The translations under genes were made by a program, and so were the position numbers. This document shows, one piece after another, positions 7,280-17,068 of a stretch of DNA of 64,000 nt. Source of the DNA: JAXMHQ01 sp046346665 (GTDB lineage: Bacteria > Verrucomicrobiota > Verrucomicrobiia > Limisphaerales > JAXMHQ01); contig JAXMHQ010000010.1 of the NCBI GenBank assembly GCA_046346665.1, positions 1 through 64,000 of the forward strand, read 5' to 3'. Under the pieces are notes generated by a model that had not been told where the DNA came from, did no database searches, and was given only the letters and a program-made list of their open reading frames with translations. Position 1 is the first letter of the stretch, and each line of letters begins with the position of its first letter.

Positions 7280-9163
7280 TCAGCGCGCCTGGGCCGGCAG
7301 GCTCTTCAGGTGTTCGAGCAGAATCCGCCGGACTTCCTCCACGACGGGCGGTTTGTTCTGGCAGGAATGGTTGCTGTTCACGATGAACTCCGATTCGACG
7401 TAGGTGACATGCGCGCTTTTGTAGGCGACCACGCCGTCGTTGGCGTTCGGGATGGCCGCCGGATCGGTGACGGCGATGATGGAATGCGCGACAACATTGG
7501 TGGCGGGCGGAATATCGGCCAGGGCGAGCAGGAACCGGTTGTTGGGCGACATGCTGTCGATGCTGCTGGGAATCTGGGACCGGAACTCCACGGGCAACCG
7601 GAGCTGCGTCTGCAACTGGAGCAGGTCCTGCGTGGCCTGGGCGATCTGGGACGGAAAGGACATGAACCTCGACACGAGCCGGCGGACAAAGGACGTCGCC
7701 AGGAAACTGCCCCGGTGCGGCGTGCACATGAACACCACGCGGGTCACCGAGGGCGCGGGCGTGAAGAAAATGCTGCGGTCGACGAGCTGCCGCTGAGCCG
7801 GCGTCATCGTGACCGCCTCGCGATTGGTGGCCGCCAGCGCCAACCACAGCCGGTCACCGGGATCCGTCGCCACAATTTTCGTCAGCAACCCGCCCTGGCT
7901 GTGACCGATCACCACCATCTGGCGCAGCGCGGCGTCCGTGCCTCCCGGATCCAGGGTGAACACGGCGTTGGTCAGCGCGTCCCGGAAACTGGCGGCTGAA
8001 TACGTGATAGGCAATCCCGTGTTGTAGGCATAGACCCAGAATTGAAAATGCTCCCGCAGAACCGGGTCCGCCCGCAGCATGTTCAGCATCTCCCCCCACC
8101 AGATCGGGCTGCTCGCCGTCCCGTGCACAAACACCACCGGCACCCGCCCCCGACGATAAGGCTGCACCGGGTGGATGCCGGACCGGATCGTCTCCCGCGT
8201 CGAAAAAAACCGGGCGAAGTCCAGGTCCCAGATGCTCATGTCTCCGCATTGCGCCGCCAGCGGCGTCGTGGTGTCGGTCTGCAGCGGGACCCGGAATCCC
8301 CCAATGTCCAGCGTCAACTGGTCGAACGTGGAATAAAGCTCCACCGATCCCCCGAGACCGCCCGCCGCCCAGTCGGCAAAACTGCCGCGGACCCGAAGAA
8401 AAACCGTCGCCGGCACGCGCTGCGACGTCGTGTTTGGCGGCATCACTTTCAGCACACCCATGAGCGGCGATCCCATCCCGTTGTCCATGTTCCGCACGGC
8501 CAGGCCGCGCACCAGGTAGTCCGAAGTCGGCAGGAAGGCGGTGAAATCCCCAAGCTCCATCGGGAACTGTGACAGGTCCATCGACAACTCGATCCTGCCG
8601 GCCGGCAACTGGCGCGGCCCGGCCGCGAACCGGAGCGCCCCGTTGGTGGATGCGGCGGGAGTGAGGCCCTTCGCCAGCGCGTAGTTGTAAAGGTCCGCCG
8701 CCACGCGCGTGCGCGGGTCGAGCGGGCGCGCCGCGGCCCCGTTCGTGTCGCCGAACAAATAAAAATAGGCGTAAACCGCCGACGAAAGATAATAGTCCGG
8801 TGCGTTCTTCGCCGCCCACGGCTTGATCTGCCTCTCCACGCGCCGCGCCTCGAGGTAATTCAACTCCGCCAGCGCATACAGCACATCCCGCCGGTCGTCG
8901 CGCACAGCGATGGCGTGCAGCTGGCGAAGCGTGCCCTCGGGATCCTTCCCGAACGAGTCCGCCATGTTGTAACGCCACAGCACGAGCGAGGTGGCGCTGC
9001 TGCATTGATCCCCATCCAGCGCGCTGGCCGTCGTCTGCCGATACGTCCGCGTCGAAGGCACCCGCACGGTGTAAATCGGCGTCGCGCACCCGGCGGCAAC
9101 CAGGAGCAGCAGGACAACCCAGCCCGACGGCCGGGCGCGAAGGCGTTGAATCAAGGCGTTCAT
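7280..9163 (-). CDS. Secreted lipoprotein alpha/beta-hydrolase (esterase/lipase-like)
   Basis: 627 aa. A lipoprotein signal ends in the lipobox VAAGC (Cys about 26), so the mature protein is membrane-anchored outside the cytoplasm. Residues about 80-330 form a domain I do not recognise. The C-terminal half is an alpha/beta hydrolase: PVVFVHGTASSP is the oxyanion loop, VVIGHSQGG is the nucleophile elbow (Ser), and His in VVAHSIIAV or NSNHSCQ may complete the triad. A lipid ester substrate is inferred. Its ATG overlaps the TGA of the DUF4105 gene (ATGA, 9160-9163). The porin and permease genes lie upstream in the same direction, suggesting co-expression in envelope lipid handling. Confidence 0.75.
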   Translation of the reverse strand: MNALIQRLRARPSGWVVLLLLVAAGCATPIYTVRVPSTRTYRQTTASALDGDQCSSATSLVLWRYNMADSFGKDPEGTLRQLHAIAVRDDRRDVLYALAELNYLEARRVERQIKPWAAKNAPDYYLSSAVYAYFYLFGDTNGAAARPLDPRTRVAADLYNYALAKGLTPAASTNGALRFAAGPRQLPAGRIELSMDLSQFPMELGDFTAFLPTSDYLVRGLAVRNMDNGMGSPLMGVLKVMPPNTTSQRVPATVFLRVRGSFADWAAGGLGGSVELYSTFDQLTLDIGGFRVPLQTDTTTPLAAQCGDMSIWDLDFARFFSTRETIRSGIHPVQPYRRGRVPVVFVHGTASSPIWWGEMLNMLRADPVLREHFQFWVYAYNTGLPITYSAASFRDALTNAVFTLDPGGTDAALRQMVVIGHSQGGLLTKIVATDPGDRLWLALAATNREAVTMTPAQRQLVDRSIFFTPAPSVTRVVFMCTPHRGSFLATSFVRRLVSRFMSFPSQIAQATQDLLQLQTQLRLPVEFRSQIPSSIDSMSPNNRFLLALADIPPATNVVAHSIIAVTDPAAIPNANDGVVAYKSAHVTYVESEFIVNSNHSCQNKPPVVEEVRRILLEHLKSLPAQAR

Positions 9164-10209
9164 GGCGTCATGCCCGGCAATCCTTCGCGGATCCGGTGCG
9201 AGAAGTCGGCATCGTCCCCCGCGGCGCGGGCGCGGTCGTTGATCAGTGATTCCCGCTTCAATTCCGCGAACGGCAGGCTGCGATCCAGCGCGCCCTTGTC
9301 GTAAGCCAGCTCATCCACATAACCGTTGATGAGTAGCCGCCAGTTCCACCGGCTGTCAGGCGAATACGGCAGGGTGTGGCCCCGGATGTTGCTGGTGCAA
9401 TTGCTCGTGAGCGCGTTGTACCACTCGGGTTCCGCCGCCAGTTCGTTCACCGATTTCAGGTAATCCAGGAACACCCTGCGGACCGTTTCCGGGCTGGCTT
9501 TCAGCCGGTAAAGATACACCTGTTCGCCCCGGAAATTCGTCCGCAGCCGCACCAGATCGCGCTCGTCAGCCACGACGTAAGTCAATTCGTACTGGCGGAA
9601 AAAGCCCTTCACGGTCGAATAACCCTCGCCCTTCTCCTTGCGCGTTTCGATGGAGACACACACCACGCCCTCCGCACCGAACCCGAAACTCATCATCGTG
9701 TGGCAGATCGCCGGCGACCCCCAGTAAACCGTGTAGAAATCCACCGTCTTCAACTGGTCGAGATCGAATGTCTTGTCGTAATAATGAACGTCGTAATCCG
9801 TCTCGGACCGGTATTCGCAGTTCCGGATGTTGTGGATCGTCACGCGGTTGCCCTGGATGTCGGCGTAGGGCAGCAGGGCGACGTCGGGCTGCCAGTCGCG
9901 GTGATTGGACGGCGGGATGGCGAACCACCAGCCGAGCAGCGCGGCGAACAGTGCCGCGAAAATCAGCAGCCCGCGGCGCCGCGGTCTCACCAGCAGGAGC
10001 ACGCCCGCCCCCACCGCCGGCCAGACCACCGCGCCCACCGGGCGCATCGACGGCGAAAGATTCGAATAGTAAATCGCCAGCGCGCCCCAGCCCAGGATCC
10101 CGAGCAGCACCAGCCAGAGAATCCCCACGCCCGCCCATCGAAACAGGCGGGCCCAGCGGCGCCGTTTCGAAGCGTCCGCCGCCGTGAGGATGGGCAACGG
10201 CGCTTCCAC
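9160..10209 (-). CDS. DUF4105 (Lnb N-terminal-like) membrane protein
   Basis: I start at GTG 10209, which has AGGA just upstream and follows the porin stop by 4 nt; the longer frame overlaps the porin gene. The N-terminus has three hydrophobic segments (about residues 20-100, such as AGVGILWLVLLGILGWGALA). The remainder is an outside domain with VTIHNIRNCEYRSETDY, the Phe/Tyr-rich core TFDLDQLKTVDFYTVYWG and ALTSNCTSNIRGH, all characteristic of DUF4105. The conserved Cys and His suggest a papain-like hydrolase fold, though activity is not established for most members. It overlaps the downstream hydrolase start by 4 nt, so the two are translationally coupled. Confidence 0.75.
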   Translation of the reverse strand: MEAPLPILTAADASKRRRWARLFRWAGVGILWLVLLGILGWGALAIYYSNLSPSMRPVGAVVWPAVGAGVLLLVRPRRRGLLIFAALFAALLGWWFAIPPSNHRDWQPDVALLPYADIQGNRVTIHNIRNCEYRSETDYDVHYYDKTFDLDQLKTVDFYTVYWGSPAICHTMMSFGFGAEGVVCVSIETRKEKGEGYSTVKGFFRQYELTYVVADERDLVRLRTNFRGEQVYLYRLKASPETVRRVFLDYLKSVNELAAEPEWYNALTSNCTSNIRGHTLPYSPDSRWNWRLLINGYVDELAYDKGALDRSLPFAELKRESLINDRARAAGDDADFSHRIREGLPGMTP

Positions 10210-10213
10210 AGTC

Positions 10214-11467
10214 CTAGAAAAGCCAGTTGATGCCCACCGTGAAGAACGAGAACCAGCTGTTGTCGAATCCACCCGACACATGCCCGCGGTAGGCGGAATC
10301 CTGAGTCACCGGCATGTCGCCGGCCCAGAGGAATTCGTAGGCGGTATCGATGGCGACCGACTTGGAACATCGCCACTGGGTGCCGATTCCGAACCGGTAA
10401 GCCTTGCCCATCGGCAGGCTGAGGGTGCGGTCCTGGTCGCTCACCGCGGAGCTGTCATACGCGACGCCGCCCATGAACTGCCAGGCTTCAGACGCTTTGA
10501 ACTGGACGCCCGCCGCGCCGTGCCAGGTGTCCTGGTAATTCAAATTCGCCGTCAACGAACTCGGCGATGCGGAATCGACCCCGACATCGACCTTGCCGAA
10601 CTCGTTCCAGTTCTGCCAGCCGACGTCCGCCATCACGGCCCAGTTGGTTCCGAGCGCCTGCCAGGCGCCCAGCATCACCGATTGCGGCACCGTCATGCCG
10701 AGATTCAGCGCCGACGGGTTCGAGAAAATCGGCAGTCCGCCCAGCGCACCCAGGTTGCTGTACGACGGCGTCGCGTTGAAATCCAGCTTCACGCGGGACA
10801 GGTAGGTCAGCCCGATGCGCGTGCCTTCGACGGGCGTCACGAGGATGCCCGCGTTGCCGCCGAAGCCCCATGTGTGATCCTTCAACTTTAACTGCCCGTC
10901 GTCCGGCGCGAGTGTGCGGACGGCGACCTCGCTCTCCAGGTAGCCATACATCGCGTTCAGACCGGCGCCGATGGACAGCCAGTCGGTCGGCTTGTAGCTC
11001 GCCGCCGGCATCAGCGTCATGCCGACCAGCGAACTTTTCTGCATGTAATAGCGCCCCACCCAGTCGCTGTTGTAATTCTCCATCAGCCCGAAATACGAGA
11101 ACGTGCCGAATCCCACCGCGAATTTGTCGCTCAACTGGTGCGTGAAGAACAGGCTCATCGCCGGCAGCGCCCCGATGGCGTTGCCGCCGTCGTTGTTTCC
11201 AAGAAACGGGCTGGTGCTGGAATCGGGGGTGAACTTGACGTTGCCGTAGGTGAGTTGCGCGCCCGCCTGGAGCTGGGACCCCGGCAACTGGCTCATGCCC
11301 GCCGGGTTTTTGAACAACGTCGACGCGTCCTGCGCGCGCGCCGCGTAACCGGCCGAAGCCAGGCCCACGTCCGGGGTGGCGATTTCATACAGCATGATGC
11401 CGCCCGCCAGGGCGCCCGTCGATGGCGCCAGGAGGCAAACGGCTGCGAAGGAGGTTCTGAGGTTCAT
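10214..11467 (-). CDS. FadL/OmpP1-type outer membrane transport protein
   Basis: 417 aa, started at MNLRTSFAAVCLLAPSTGALA, a clear signal peptide. The family hallmark follows at the mature N-terminus: Gly/Ala-rich hatch sequence with ASAGYAARAQDASTLFKNPAGM, which is the FadL NPA motif. The rest has alternating beta-strand composition and ends in a terminal aromatic (NWLF), as in outer membrane barrels. FadL-like proteins move hydrophobic molecules such as fatty acids or aromatics across the outer membrane. The ATG overlaps the stop of the AI-2E-family permease (ATGA), placing an inner-membrane and an outer-membrane protein in one coupled unit. Confidence 0.88.
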   Translation of the reverse strand: MNLRTSFAAVCLLAPSTGALAGGIMLYEIATPDVGLASAGYAARAQDASTLFKNPAGMSQLPGSQLQAGAQLTYGNVKFTPDSSTSPFLGNNDGGNAIGALPAMSLFFTHQLSDKFAVGFGTFSYFGLMENYNSDWVGRYYMQKSSLVGMTLMPAASYKPTDWLSIGAGLNAMYGYLESEVAVRTLAPDDGQLKLKDHTWGFGGNAGILVTPVEGTRIGLTYLSRVKLDFNATPSYSNLGALGGLPIFSNPSALNLGMTVPQSVMLGAWQALGTNWAVMADVGWQNWNEFGKVDVGVDSASPSSLTANLNYQDTWHGAAGVQFKASEAWQFMGGVAYDSSAVSDQDRTLSLPMGKAYRFGIGTQWRCSKSVAIDTAYEFLWAGDMPVTQDSAYRGHVSGGFDNSWFSFFTVGINWLF

Positions 11468-12564
11468 GGTCTGGGATGGGTTGAGGCAACGGACAGATCC
11501 GCCACGGCCGCGGCGCCGGGCCTCTGGGATCGGAGCCAGTCGCGGAGCAGTTGAAATCCGACCGCGAGAAGCGTCGGCCCGAGGAAGACGCCGATGAAAC
11601 CGAACGCGAGCGCGCCGCCGAGGACGCCGAAAAAGATGAGGACAAAGGGCATGTCGCTGCCCTGGCTGATAAGCCACGGCTTCACCACGTTGTCGATGTT
11701 GCTGACCCCGAATCCCCAGACCAGCATGAAAACGCCCCAGCCGGGTGTTCCCTGGTGAAACAGGTAGAGCGCGGCCGGAATCCAAATCACGGTCGTGCCC
11801 ACGACCGGCACGATCGAAAAAAAGAACGTCAGCAGCCCCAGAACGGCGGCGCCGGGAACGCCGGCGATGATGAATCCGATCGCCGCCACCACGGCCTGCG
11901 CCAGCGCGGTTCCGAGAATGCCGTAAACCACGCCGCGCACCGTGTTGCCCGCCACCTCGAGCAGGTGCGCGCCGCGCTCGCCGGCAATCCGGTTGACGCC
12001 CGTGACAAGGTGTTCCGCCAGGCTGACACCGTCGCGGAAGAAGAAAAACGCGATAAAAATACTGAGGCCGAGTTCGATCAGGCCCGAGCCGAGGGCCAGG
12101 CCGATCTTCAGGAGCCCGGCGGTGAAAGGTTCGACGAAGCGCTGGGCTTCGCTCCAGAGTTTCGAGGTGTCGTCGGCGAAGCTTTGCCAGTATTCGACGG
12201 CCTTGGGGCCGACGGCGGGCAGTTTGCCGAGCCACTCGGGCGGCGTGGGCGGCCCGGAGGCGAGCCAGCGTTTCGTCGCCGCGCTCAACTGGCTCACGTT
12301 GTCCGCCAGCGTCGCCCCAACGAGAACAAACGGCAGCAGGATCACCAAAATCATCGCCAGCGTCATCAGCAGCGCCGCGATCGTCCGCCGCTGGCCGACA
12401 AAACGCAGCACGCGCCGGTAAACCGGCCAGCTCGTGAAACAAAGGATCACCGCCCAAAGCAGCGCCGACAGAAAGGGCCGCATCACGAGCAAAACGCCCG
12501 CGAGCAGCAGGAGAAGAATCCCCCAGCCCAAATACTGTTCCAGTCTGGATGCCGGCCGGTTCAT
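11464..12564 (-). CDS. AI-2E family (PerM/UPF0118) transporter
   Basis: Started at MNRPASRLEQYLGWG, 366 aa; a longer frame begins at 12594. About seven to eight membrane segments are visible: two at the N-terminus (GILLLLLAGVLLVMRPFLSA), a soluble stretch around residues 100-170 (KRWLASGPPTPPEWL), then a dense membrane block with IVPVVGTTVIWIPAALYLF, the conserved region of this family. The conserved segment FFGVLGGALAFGFIGVFLGP lies near the C-terminus. Substrate in this bacterium is unknown; family members export quorum signal, ions or other solutes. It follows glycogen phosphorylase by 13 nt and overlaps the porin gene by 4 nt. Confidence 0.88.
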   Translation of the reverse strand: MNRPASRLEQYLGWGILLLLLAGVLLVMRPFLSALLWAVILCFTSWPVYRRVLRFVGQRRTIAALLMTLAMILVILLPFVLVGATLADNVSQLSAATKRWLASGPPTPPEWLGKLPAVGPKAVEYWQSFADDTSKLWSEAQRFVEPFTAGLLKIGLALGSGLIELGLSIFIAFFFFRDGVSLAEHLVTGVNRIAGERGAHLLEVAGNTVRGVVYGILGTALAQAVVAAIGFIIAGVPGAAVLGLLTFFFSIVPVVGTTVIWIPAALYLFHQGTPGWGVFMLVWGFGVSNIDNVVKPWLISQGSDMPFVLIFFGVLGGALAFGFIGVFLGPTLLAVGFQLLRDWLRSQRPGAAAVADLSVASTHPRP

Positions 12565-12577
12565 GCAATGCGCGCGC

Positions 12578-15085
12578 TCAGGCCGCCTTGACAATCACAG
12601 GTTTCACGGCCCACACGTGCTCACAGTAATCACGGATGGACCGATCTGACGAGAATTTTCCCATGCGCGCGGCATTCAAAATGGACATCCGCGACCACGC
12701 CTCCGGGTCCCGCCACAGGGCCGTCACCCGGGCCTGGCAATCCACATACGACTGGTAATCCGCAAGGCACAAATACGGATCGTCCCACAGCAGGTTGTCC
12801 ACCAGCGGCCGGAACAGCCCCGCGTCAACCCCCGGAATCCCCCCCGATACCAGGAAATCCAGCACCTCCCGCAACCCCGCGTTCTGTTCGTAATAATCCC
12901 GCGGCCGGTAACCGCGCGATTTCAGGTCGTGCACCTGCGCCGCATCCAGGCCGAACAGGAAGAAATTATCCGGGCCAACCTCCTCCCGGATCTCCACGTT
13001 CGCGCCGTCCAGCGTCCCGACCGTGAGCGCCCCGTTGAGCGAGAATTTCATGTTGCCCGTGCCCGACGCCTCCTTGCCGGCAGTCGAAATCTGCTCGGAC
13101 ACATCGGCCGCCGGGTAGATGTGCTGCGCGTTCTTGACGTTGAAATCGGGGAAGAACACCACCTTCAGCCGCCCGCGCACCGCCGGGTCGTCGTTCACCA
13201 GCCCGGCAATGGAATTGATCAGCTTGATGATGAGCTTCGCCAGGAAATAACCGGGCGCGGCCTTGGCGCCGAAAATAAACGTGCGCGCGGGCAGGTCGGC
13301 CGCTGGATCCCGCTTGAGCTGCAGGTAGAGGCTCACGATGTGAAGCGCGTTCAAATGCTGGCGCTTGTATTCGTGCAGCCGCTTTGCCTGGATGTCGAAC
13401 AGCGATTCCGGTTGCAGCTTCGTGCCGACGCGCGATTCGATCAATGCGGCCAGGGATTTCTTGGCGGTGAGTTTGACCTCGCGCCATTTCGCCCGGAACT
13501 TCGCATCCTCCGCGAGCGGCTCCAGCTTGCGCAACTGGTCGAGGTCCCGCAGCCAGCCGTCCCCGATGTGGCTCGTGATCAGCCATGCCAGGGACGGGTT
13601 GCTCACCGCCACAAACCGCCGTGGCGTCACGCCGTTGGTCACGTTCAGAAATTTCTCCGGCCACAGCTCCGCGAAATCCCGCAGCACCGTCTCCCGCAAC
13701 AGGTCCGAATGCAGCCGCGCCACGCCGTTCACCCGGCAGCTCCCCACCGTCGCCAGGTTCGCCATGCGCACCGAGCGGCCGCCGGATTCGTCGATCAACG
13801 ACAGCCGCGCCAGGCGCGCGCCGTCGCCCGGGTATTTCGCCCGCACTTCGTCGAGGAACCGGCGGTTGATTTCGTAAATGATCTCCAGGTGCCGCGGGAG
13901 CAGCCACGCGAACAGCGGCACGGGCCATTTCTCCAGCGCCTCCGGCAGCAGCGTGTGGTTCGTGTACGAAAAGGTCCGCCGCGTCACCTCCCACGCCTGC
14001 TCCCAGTCCATCCCGTGCTCGTCCACCAGCAGCCGCATCAACTCCGCCACCCCGATCGACGGGTGCGTGTCGTTGAGCTGCACCGCCCATTTCTCGTGGA
14101 ATTTTTCAAGCTTCCGCCCCACCAGCAGGTGGATCCGGATCATGTCCTGCAGCGAACAGCTCACGAAAAAATACTGCTGCTGCAACCGCAGCGTCTTGCC
14201 CTGCAGCAATTCGTCGTTCGGATACAGCACCTTCGTGATGTTCTCCGAATTCATCTTGTCCTCCACCGCGCGGTAATAGTCGCCGTGGTTGAACGCCGCG
14301 AAATCGAACGATTCCACCGCCTCCGCGCGCCACAACCGCATCCGGTTGCACGTGCCCACCCGGTAGCCCAGCACCGGCGTGTCATACGCCACGCCCCGAA
14401 CCATGCTGTTCGGAATCCAGCGCACCCGGAACCGGCCCTGCTCGTCGGACGAAGCCTCCGTCCGCCCGCCGAATTTCACCTCGTACGAAAGCTCCGGCCG
14501 CGGAATCTCCCACGGATTGCCCAGGCGCAGCCATTTGTCCGTCACCTCCACCTGCCAGCCGTCCCGGATCACCTGGTCGAATATCCCGAACTCGTACCGG
14601 ATCCCGTATCCCACCGCCGGCACCTCCAGCGTCGCAAGGGAATCCATGAAACACGACGCCAGCCGGCCAAGGCCGCCGTTGCCAAGCCCCGGCTCCTCCT
14701 CCTGCTCCACCAGCGATTCCAGGCTGATGCCGATCTCCGCCAGCGCCTGCCGCGTCGGCTCGGTGATGCCGAGGTTCAACAGGTTGTTCGCCAGGTGCGG
14801 CCCGGGCAGGAATTCGGCGGACAAATAAGCCACGGCCCGGGCGTCCTGCTCGAAATACGTTTCCATCGTCCTCACGCCCTGGTTCAACACCCGGTCCCGG
14901 ACCGTCAGCGCCAGCGCCGTGTAGGCGTCGTTCGCCGTCGCCGTGATGGGCTCACGGCCCAGCACGCAAAACAGATTGTCGAGAAACGACTGCCGGATGT
15001 CGGCCGCCGACAGCCCGGTGCGGATGCCGCGGCCGGCGCTGAGCTGGCTGGATCTCGCGGCCGCGGGACGGGAAGGTTCTGGCAT
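12578..15085 (-). CDS. glgP: Glycogen/alpha-glucan phosphorylase
   Basis: 835 aa, full length for the family. It releases glucose-1-phosphate from glycogen or maltodextrin by phosphorolysis in the cytoplasm. The N-terminal glucan-phosphorylase signatures are present (ENLFCVLG-like start, EEEPGLGNGGLGRLASCFMD). The PLP attachment motif is EASGTGNMKFSLNGA, with the Lys that forms the Schiff base. A C-terminal DGANVEI segment completes the site. It starts 7 nt after pyruvate kinase ends, so the two probably form one transcript linking storage glycogen breakdown with lower glycolysis. The GH13 enzyme at 55940 may act on the same polymer. Confidence 0.96.
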   Translation of the reverse strand: MPEPSRPAAARSSQLSAGRGIRTGLSAADIRQSFLDNLFCVLGREPITATANDAYTALALTVRDRVLNQGVRTMETYFEQDARAVAYLSAEFLPGPHLANNLLNLGITEPTRQALAEIGISLESLVEQEEEPGLGNGGLGRLASCFMDSLATLEVPAVGYGIRYEFGIFDQVIRDGWQVEVTDKWLRLGNPWEIPRPELSYEVKFGGRTEASSDEQGRFRVRWIPNSMVRGVAYDTPVLGYRVGTCNRMRLWRAEAVESFDFAAFNHGDYYRAVEDKMNSENITKVLYPNDELLQGKTLRLQQQYFFVSCSLQDMIRIHLLVGRKLEKFHEKWAVQLNDTHPSIGVAELMRLLVDEHGMDWEQAWEVTRRTFSYTNHTLLPEALEKWPVPLFAWLLPRHLEIIYEINRRFLDEVRAKYPGDGARLARLSLIDESGGRSVRMANLATVGSCRVNGVARLHSDLLRETVLRDFAELWPEKFLNVTNGVTPRRFVAVSNPSLAWLITSHIGDGWLRDLDQLRKLEPLAEDAKFRAKWREVKLTAKKSLAALIESRVGTKLQPESLFDIQAKRLHEYKRQHLNALHIVSLYLQLKRDPAADLPARTFIFGAKAAPGYFLAKLIIKLINSIAGLVNDDPAVRGRLKVVFFPDFNVKNAQHIYPAADVSEQISTAGKEASGTGNMKFSLNGALTVGTLDGANVEIREEVGPDNFFLFGLDAAQVHDLKSRGYRPRDYYEQNAGLREVLDFLVSGGIPGVDAGLFRPLVDNLLWDDPYLCLADYQSYVDCQARVTALWRDPEAWSRMSILNAARMGKFSSDRSIRDYCEHVWAVKPVIVKAA

Positions 15086-15092
15086 AATCGTG

Positions 15093-16544
15093 TCAGGTTG
15101 CGCCGGGACGGCCTGGAAATTCCCCCACCTTCATGAATTCGATGCGGTGATTCGCGTCCGGGTTGGCCGCCGAGGGGCCGGCCACGAGAAACGCCACCGC
15201 CCCGCCAACCCCGTGGCGCTCCATCCACTCCTTCGCATACCCCCGCCAGTCCGGCGGCTCCGACGCCGCCTGCACGGCCTGCACGCCGTAGCTGAATCCC
15301 AGCCCGCGGCACACCGCCGGATCGGAACACACCGCCACAATCCACGGCGCCGGCTTGAAACGCGACAGCATCCGCGCCGTCGTCCCCCCGCGCGTCGGCA
15401 CAAACACCGCCCCGCACGGCACCGTCTCCAGCGCGTGCTCCACCACCAACGCAATCGCCTCCGGCGCACTCGACGGCTTGTGGCCCAGGGAGAGCGATTG
15501 CAAATCCCTCAACCGCGACGGCGGACGCCGCGACTCCGTGCTCGCCGCGATCCCCGCCAGCATCGCCACGGATTCCTCCGGGAATTTGCCCATCGCCGAT
15601 TCCGCCGACAACATCAGGCAGTCCGCACCGTCCAAAATCGCGTTCGCCGCGTCCGTCGCCTCCGCCCGCGTCGGCAGCCGGCTCGAGACCATCGACTCCA
15701 GCATCTGCGTCGCCACGATCACCGGTTTGCCCGCCAGGTTCGCGCGCGCAATCAGGTCCTTCTGCAAGATCGCAATCTCCTGGATCGGCACCTCCACCCC
15801 AAGATCACCCCGCGCCACCATGATCCCGTCCGCCGCCCCCAGGATCGAATCAAAATTCTCAATCGCGCCCGAGCGCTCGATCTTGGCAATGACAAACGGC
15901 CGGCGCCCCAGTTCCCGCGCCGCCTCGCGCACCGCCCGGATGTCATCCGCCGTTTCCACGAACGACTGGCTCACCGCGTCCACCCCGTGTTTCAGCGCAA
16001 ATTCCAGGCAGGCCCGGTCGTGCTCCGTGAACGCGCTGATCCCAAGATTGATTCCCGGCAGGTTCAAGCCTTTGCGCGACCGGAGTTCGCCGCCGACCAC
16101 CACCTTGCAACGCACGTCCGCCCCCTCCACACGCTCCACCTCCATTTGAACAAGCCCATCGTTCAAAAACAGCCGGTCTCCCGCCTTCACCACCGCCGGC
16201 AGACGCTCGAAACTCATCGAGGCCCGGCGATTGTCCCCGGAGATCTCCTCCGTCGTCAGCACAAACACATCCCCCGCCTTCAACTGGATCGGCTCGGGAT
16301 CGATCCGACCCAGCCGCATCTTCGGCCCCGGCAGATCCGCCATGATCGTCACCGGCCGCCCCGCCGCTTCGGCCGCGGCCCGGATCCGCCCGATGCGCCC
16401 GGCATGCTCCTCGAACGCGCCGTGCGAAAAATTCAGGCGCGCGATGTCCAGCCCGGCGCGAACCAACCGCTCCAGCATGCCAGGAGAATCGGACGCCGGC
16501 CCGATGGTGGCGACAATCCTCGTCTTATGATCCGGCAGTTTCAC
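15093..16544 (-). CDS. pyk: Pyruvate kinase
   Basis: 483 aa with a GTG start. It converts phosphoenolpyruvate and ADP to pyruvate and ATP. The barrel opens with KTRIVATIGPASDSPGML and RLNFSHG (phosphate-binding). The active-site segment is PFVIAKIER (catalytic Lys), followed by GIMVARGDLGVEVP (Mg ligands Glu and Asp). The C-terminal allosteric domain reads CGAVFVPTRGGTTARMLSRF. A beta-barrel B domain occupies about residues 70-165. The downstream gene is glycogen phosphorylase, 7 nt away. No ribosome binding site is obvious upstream of the GTG. Confidence 0.96.
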   Translation of the reverse strand: MKLPDHKTRIVATIGPASDSPGMLERLVRAGLDIARLNFSHGAFEEHAGRIGRIRAAAEAAGRPVTIMADLPGPKMRLGRIDPEPIQLKAGDVFVLTTEEISGDNRRASMSFERLPAVVKAGDRLFLNDGLVQMEVERVEGADVRCKVVVGGELRSRKGLNLPGINLGISAFTEHDRACLEFALKHGVDAVSQSFVETADDIRAVREAARELGRRPFVIAKIERSGAIENFDSILGAADGIMVARGDLGVEVPIQEIAILQKDLIARANLAGKPVIVATQMLESMVSSRLPTRAEATDAANAILDGADCLMLSAESAMGKFPEESVAMLAGIAASTESRRPPSRLRDLQSLSLGHKPSSAPEAIALVVEHALETVPCGAVFVPTRGGTTARMLSRFKPAPWIVAVCSDPAVCRGLGFSYGVQAVQAASEPPDWRGYAKEWMERHGVGGAVAFLVAGPSAANPDANHRIEFMKVGEFPGRPGAT

Positions 16545-16591
16545 AATTTTGTACCCCGACGGCTCCCCCGCCCCGCCCGATCCGCGCGGCT

Positions 16592-17068
16592 TTATTTCTT
16601 CGGGGGATTCAACTCCGCGGCGACCTGGTCCAGCAGCTTTTGATACGGACGGATCCGCATGTTGCTCAACGGGACCTCCTCCTCCACGTAGGGATCGCCG
16701 TTGTCACGGACGATGTGCGGGGTGCAGGCGATACGGTAAGTGTCGGCTTTCAATCGCGAAATCGTGACTTTCACCCGCACATCCACGGGCTTGCCGCCGA
16801 TGCTGCGGTAGGCGCCCTGGTAATTCACCGGCGCCACCTTCTCAAACACCGGACGGTCCTGGCTCGGAATCACCACGGAGTAGCCATCCGATTCAAACAC
16901 GGAGACGAGCGTGTCGTGGATTTCCTCGCGCGTATGGCCGGCAATGCGGACCTCGGCGTAACCGTCCGTAAACGGCGCGCTCAGCGTGCCGCAGCCGCAC
17001 ACCCCCAGCAAGGCGACCAGCGACAGGACAATCGTCCGCGCACTCCATGGTTTGCGGCGCGCAATCAT
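16592..17068 (-). CDS. Putative lipoprotein of the efflux operon
   Basis: Started at MIARRKPW because that ATG overlaps the outer-membrane-factor stop (ATGA, 17065-17068). Length about 158 aa. A lipoprotein signal ends in VCGCG, with the modified Cys near residue 27. The mature part is an alpha/beta domain of about 120 aa containing VRVKVTISRLKADTYRIACT and no recognised catalytic motif. It is the last gene of the efflux operon and may assist its outer membrane part, but this is only context. No family assigned. Confidence 0.7.
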   Translation of the reverse strand: MIARRKPWSARTIVLSLVALLGVCGCGTLSAPFTDGYAEVRIAGHTREEIHDTLVSVFESDGYSVVIPSQDRPVFEKVAPVNYQGAYRSIGGKPVDVRVKVTISRLKADTYRIACTPHIVRDNGDPYVEEEVPLSNMRIRPYQKLLDQVAAELNPPKK

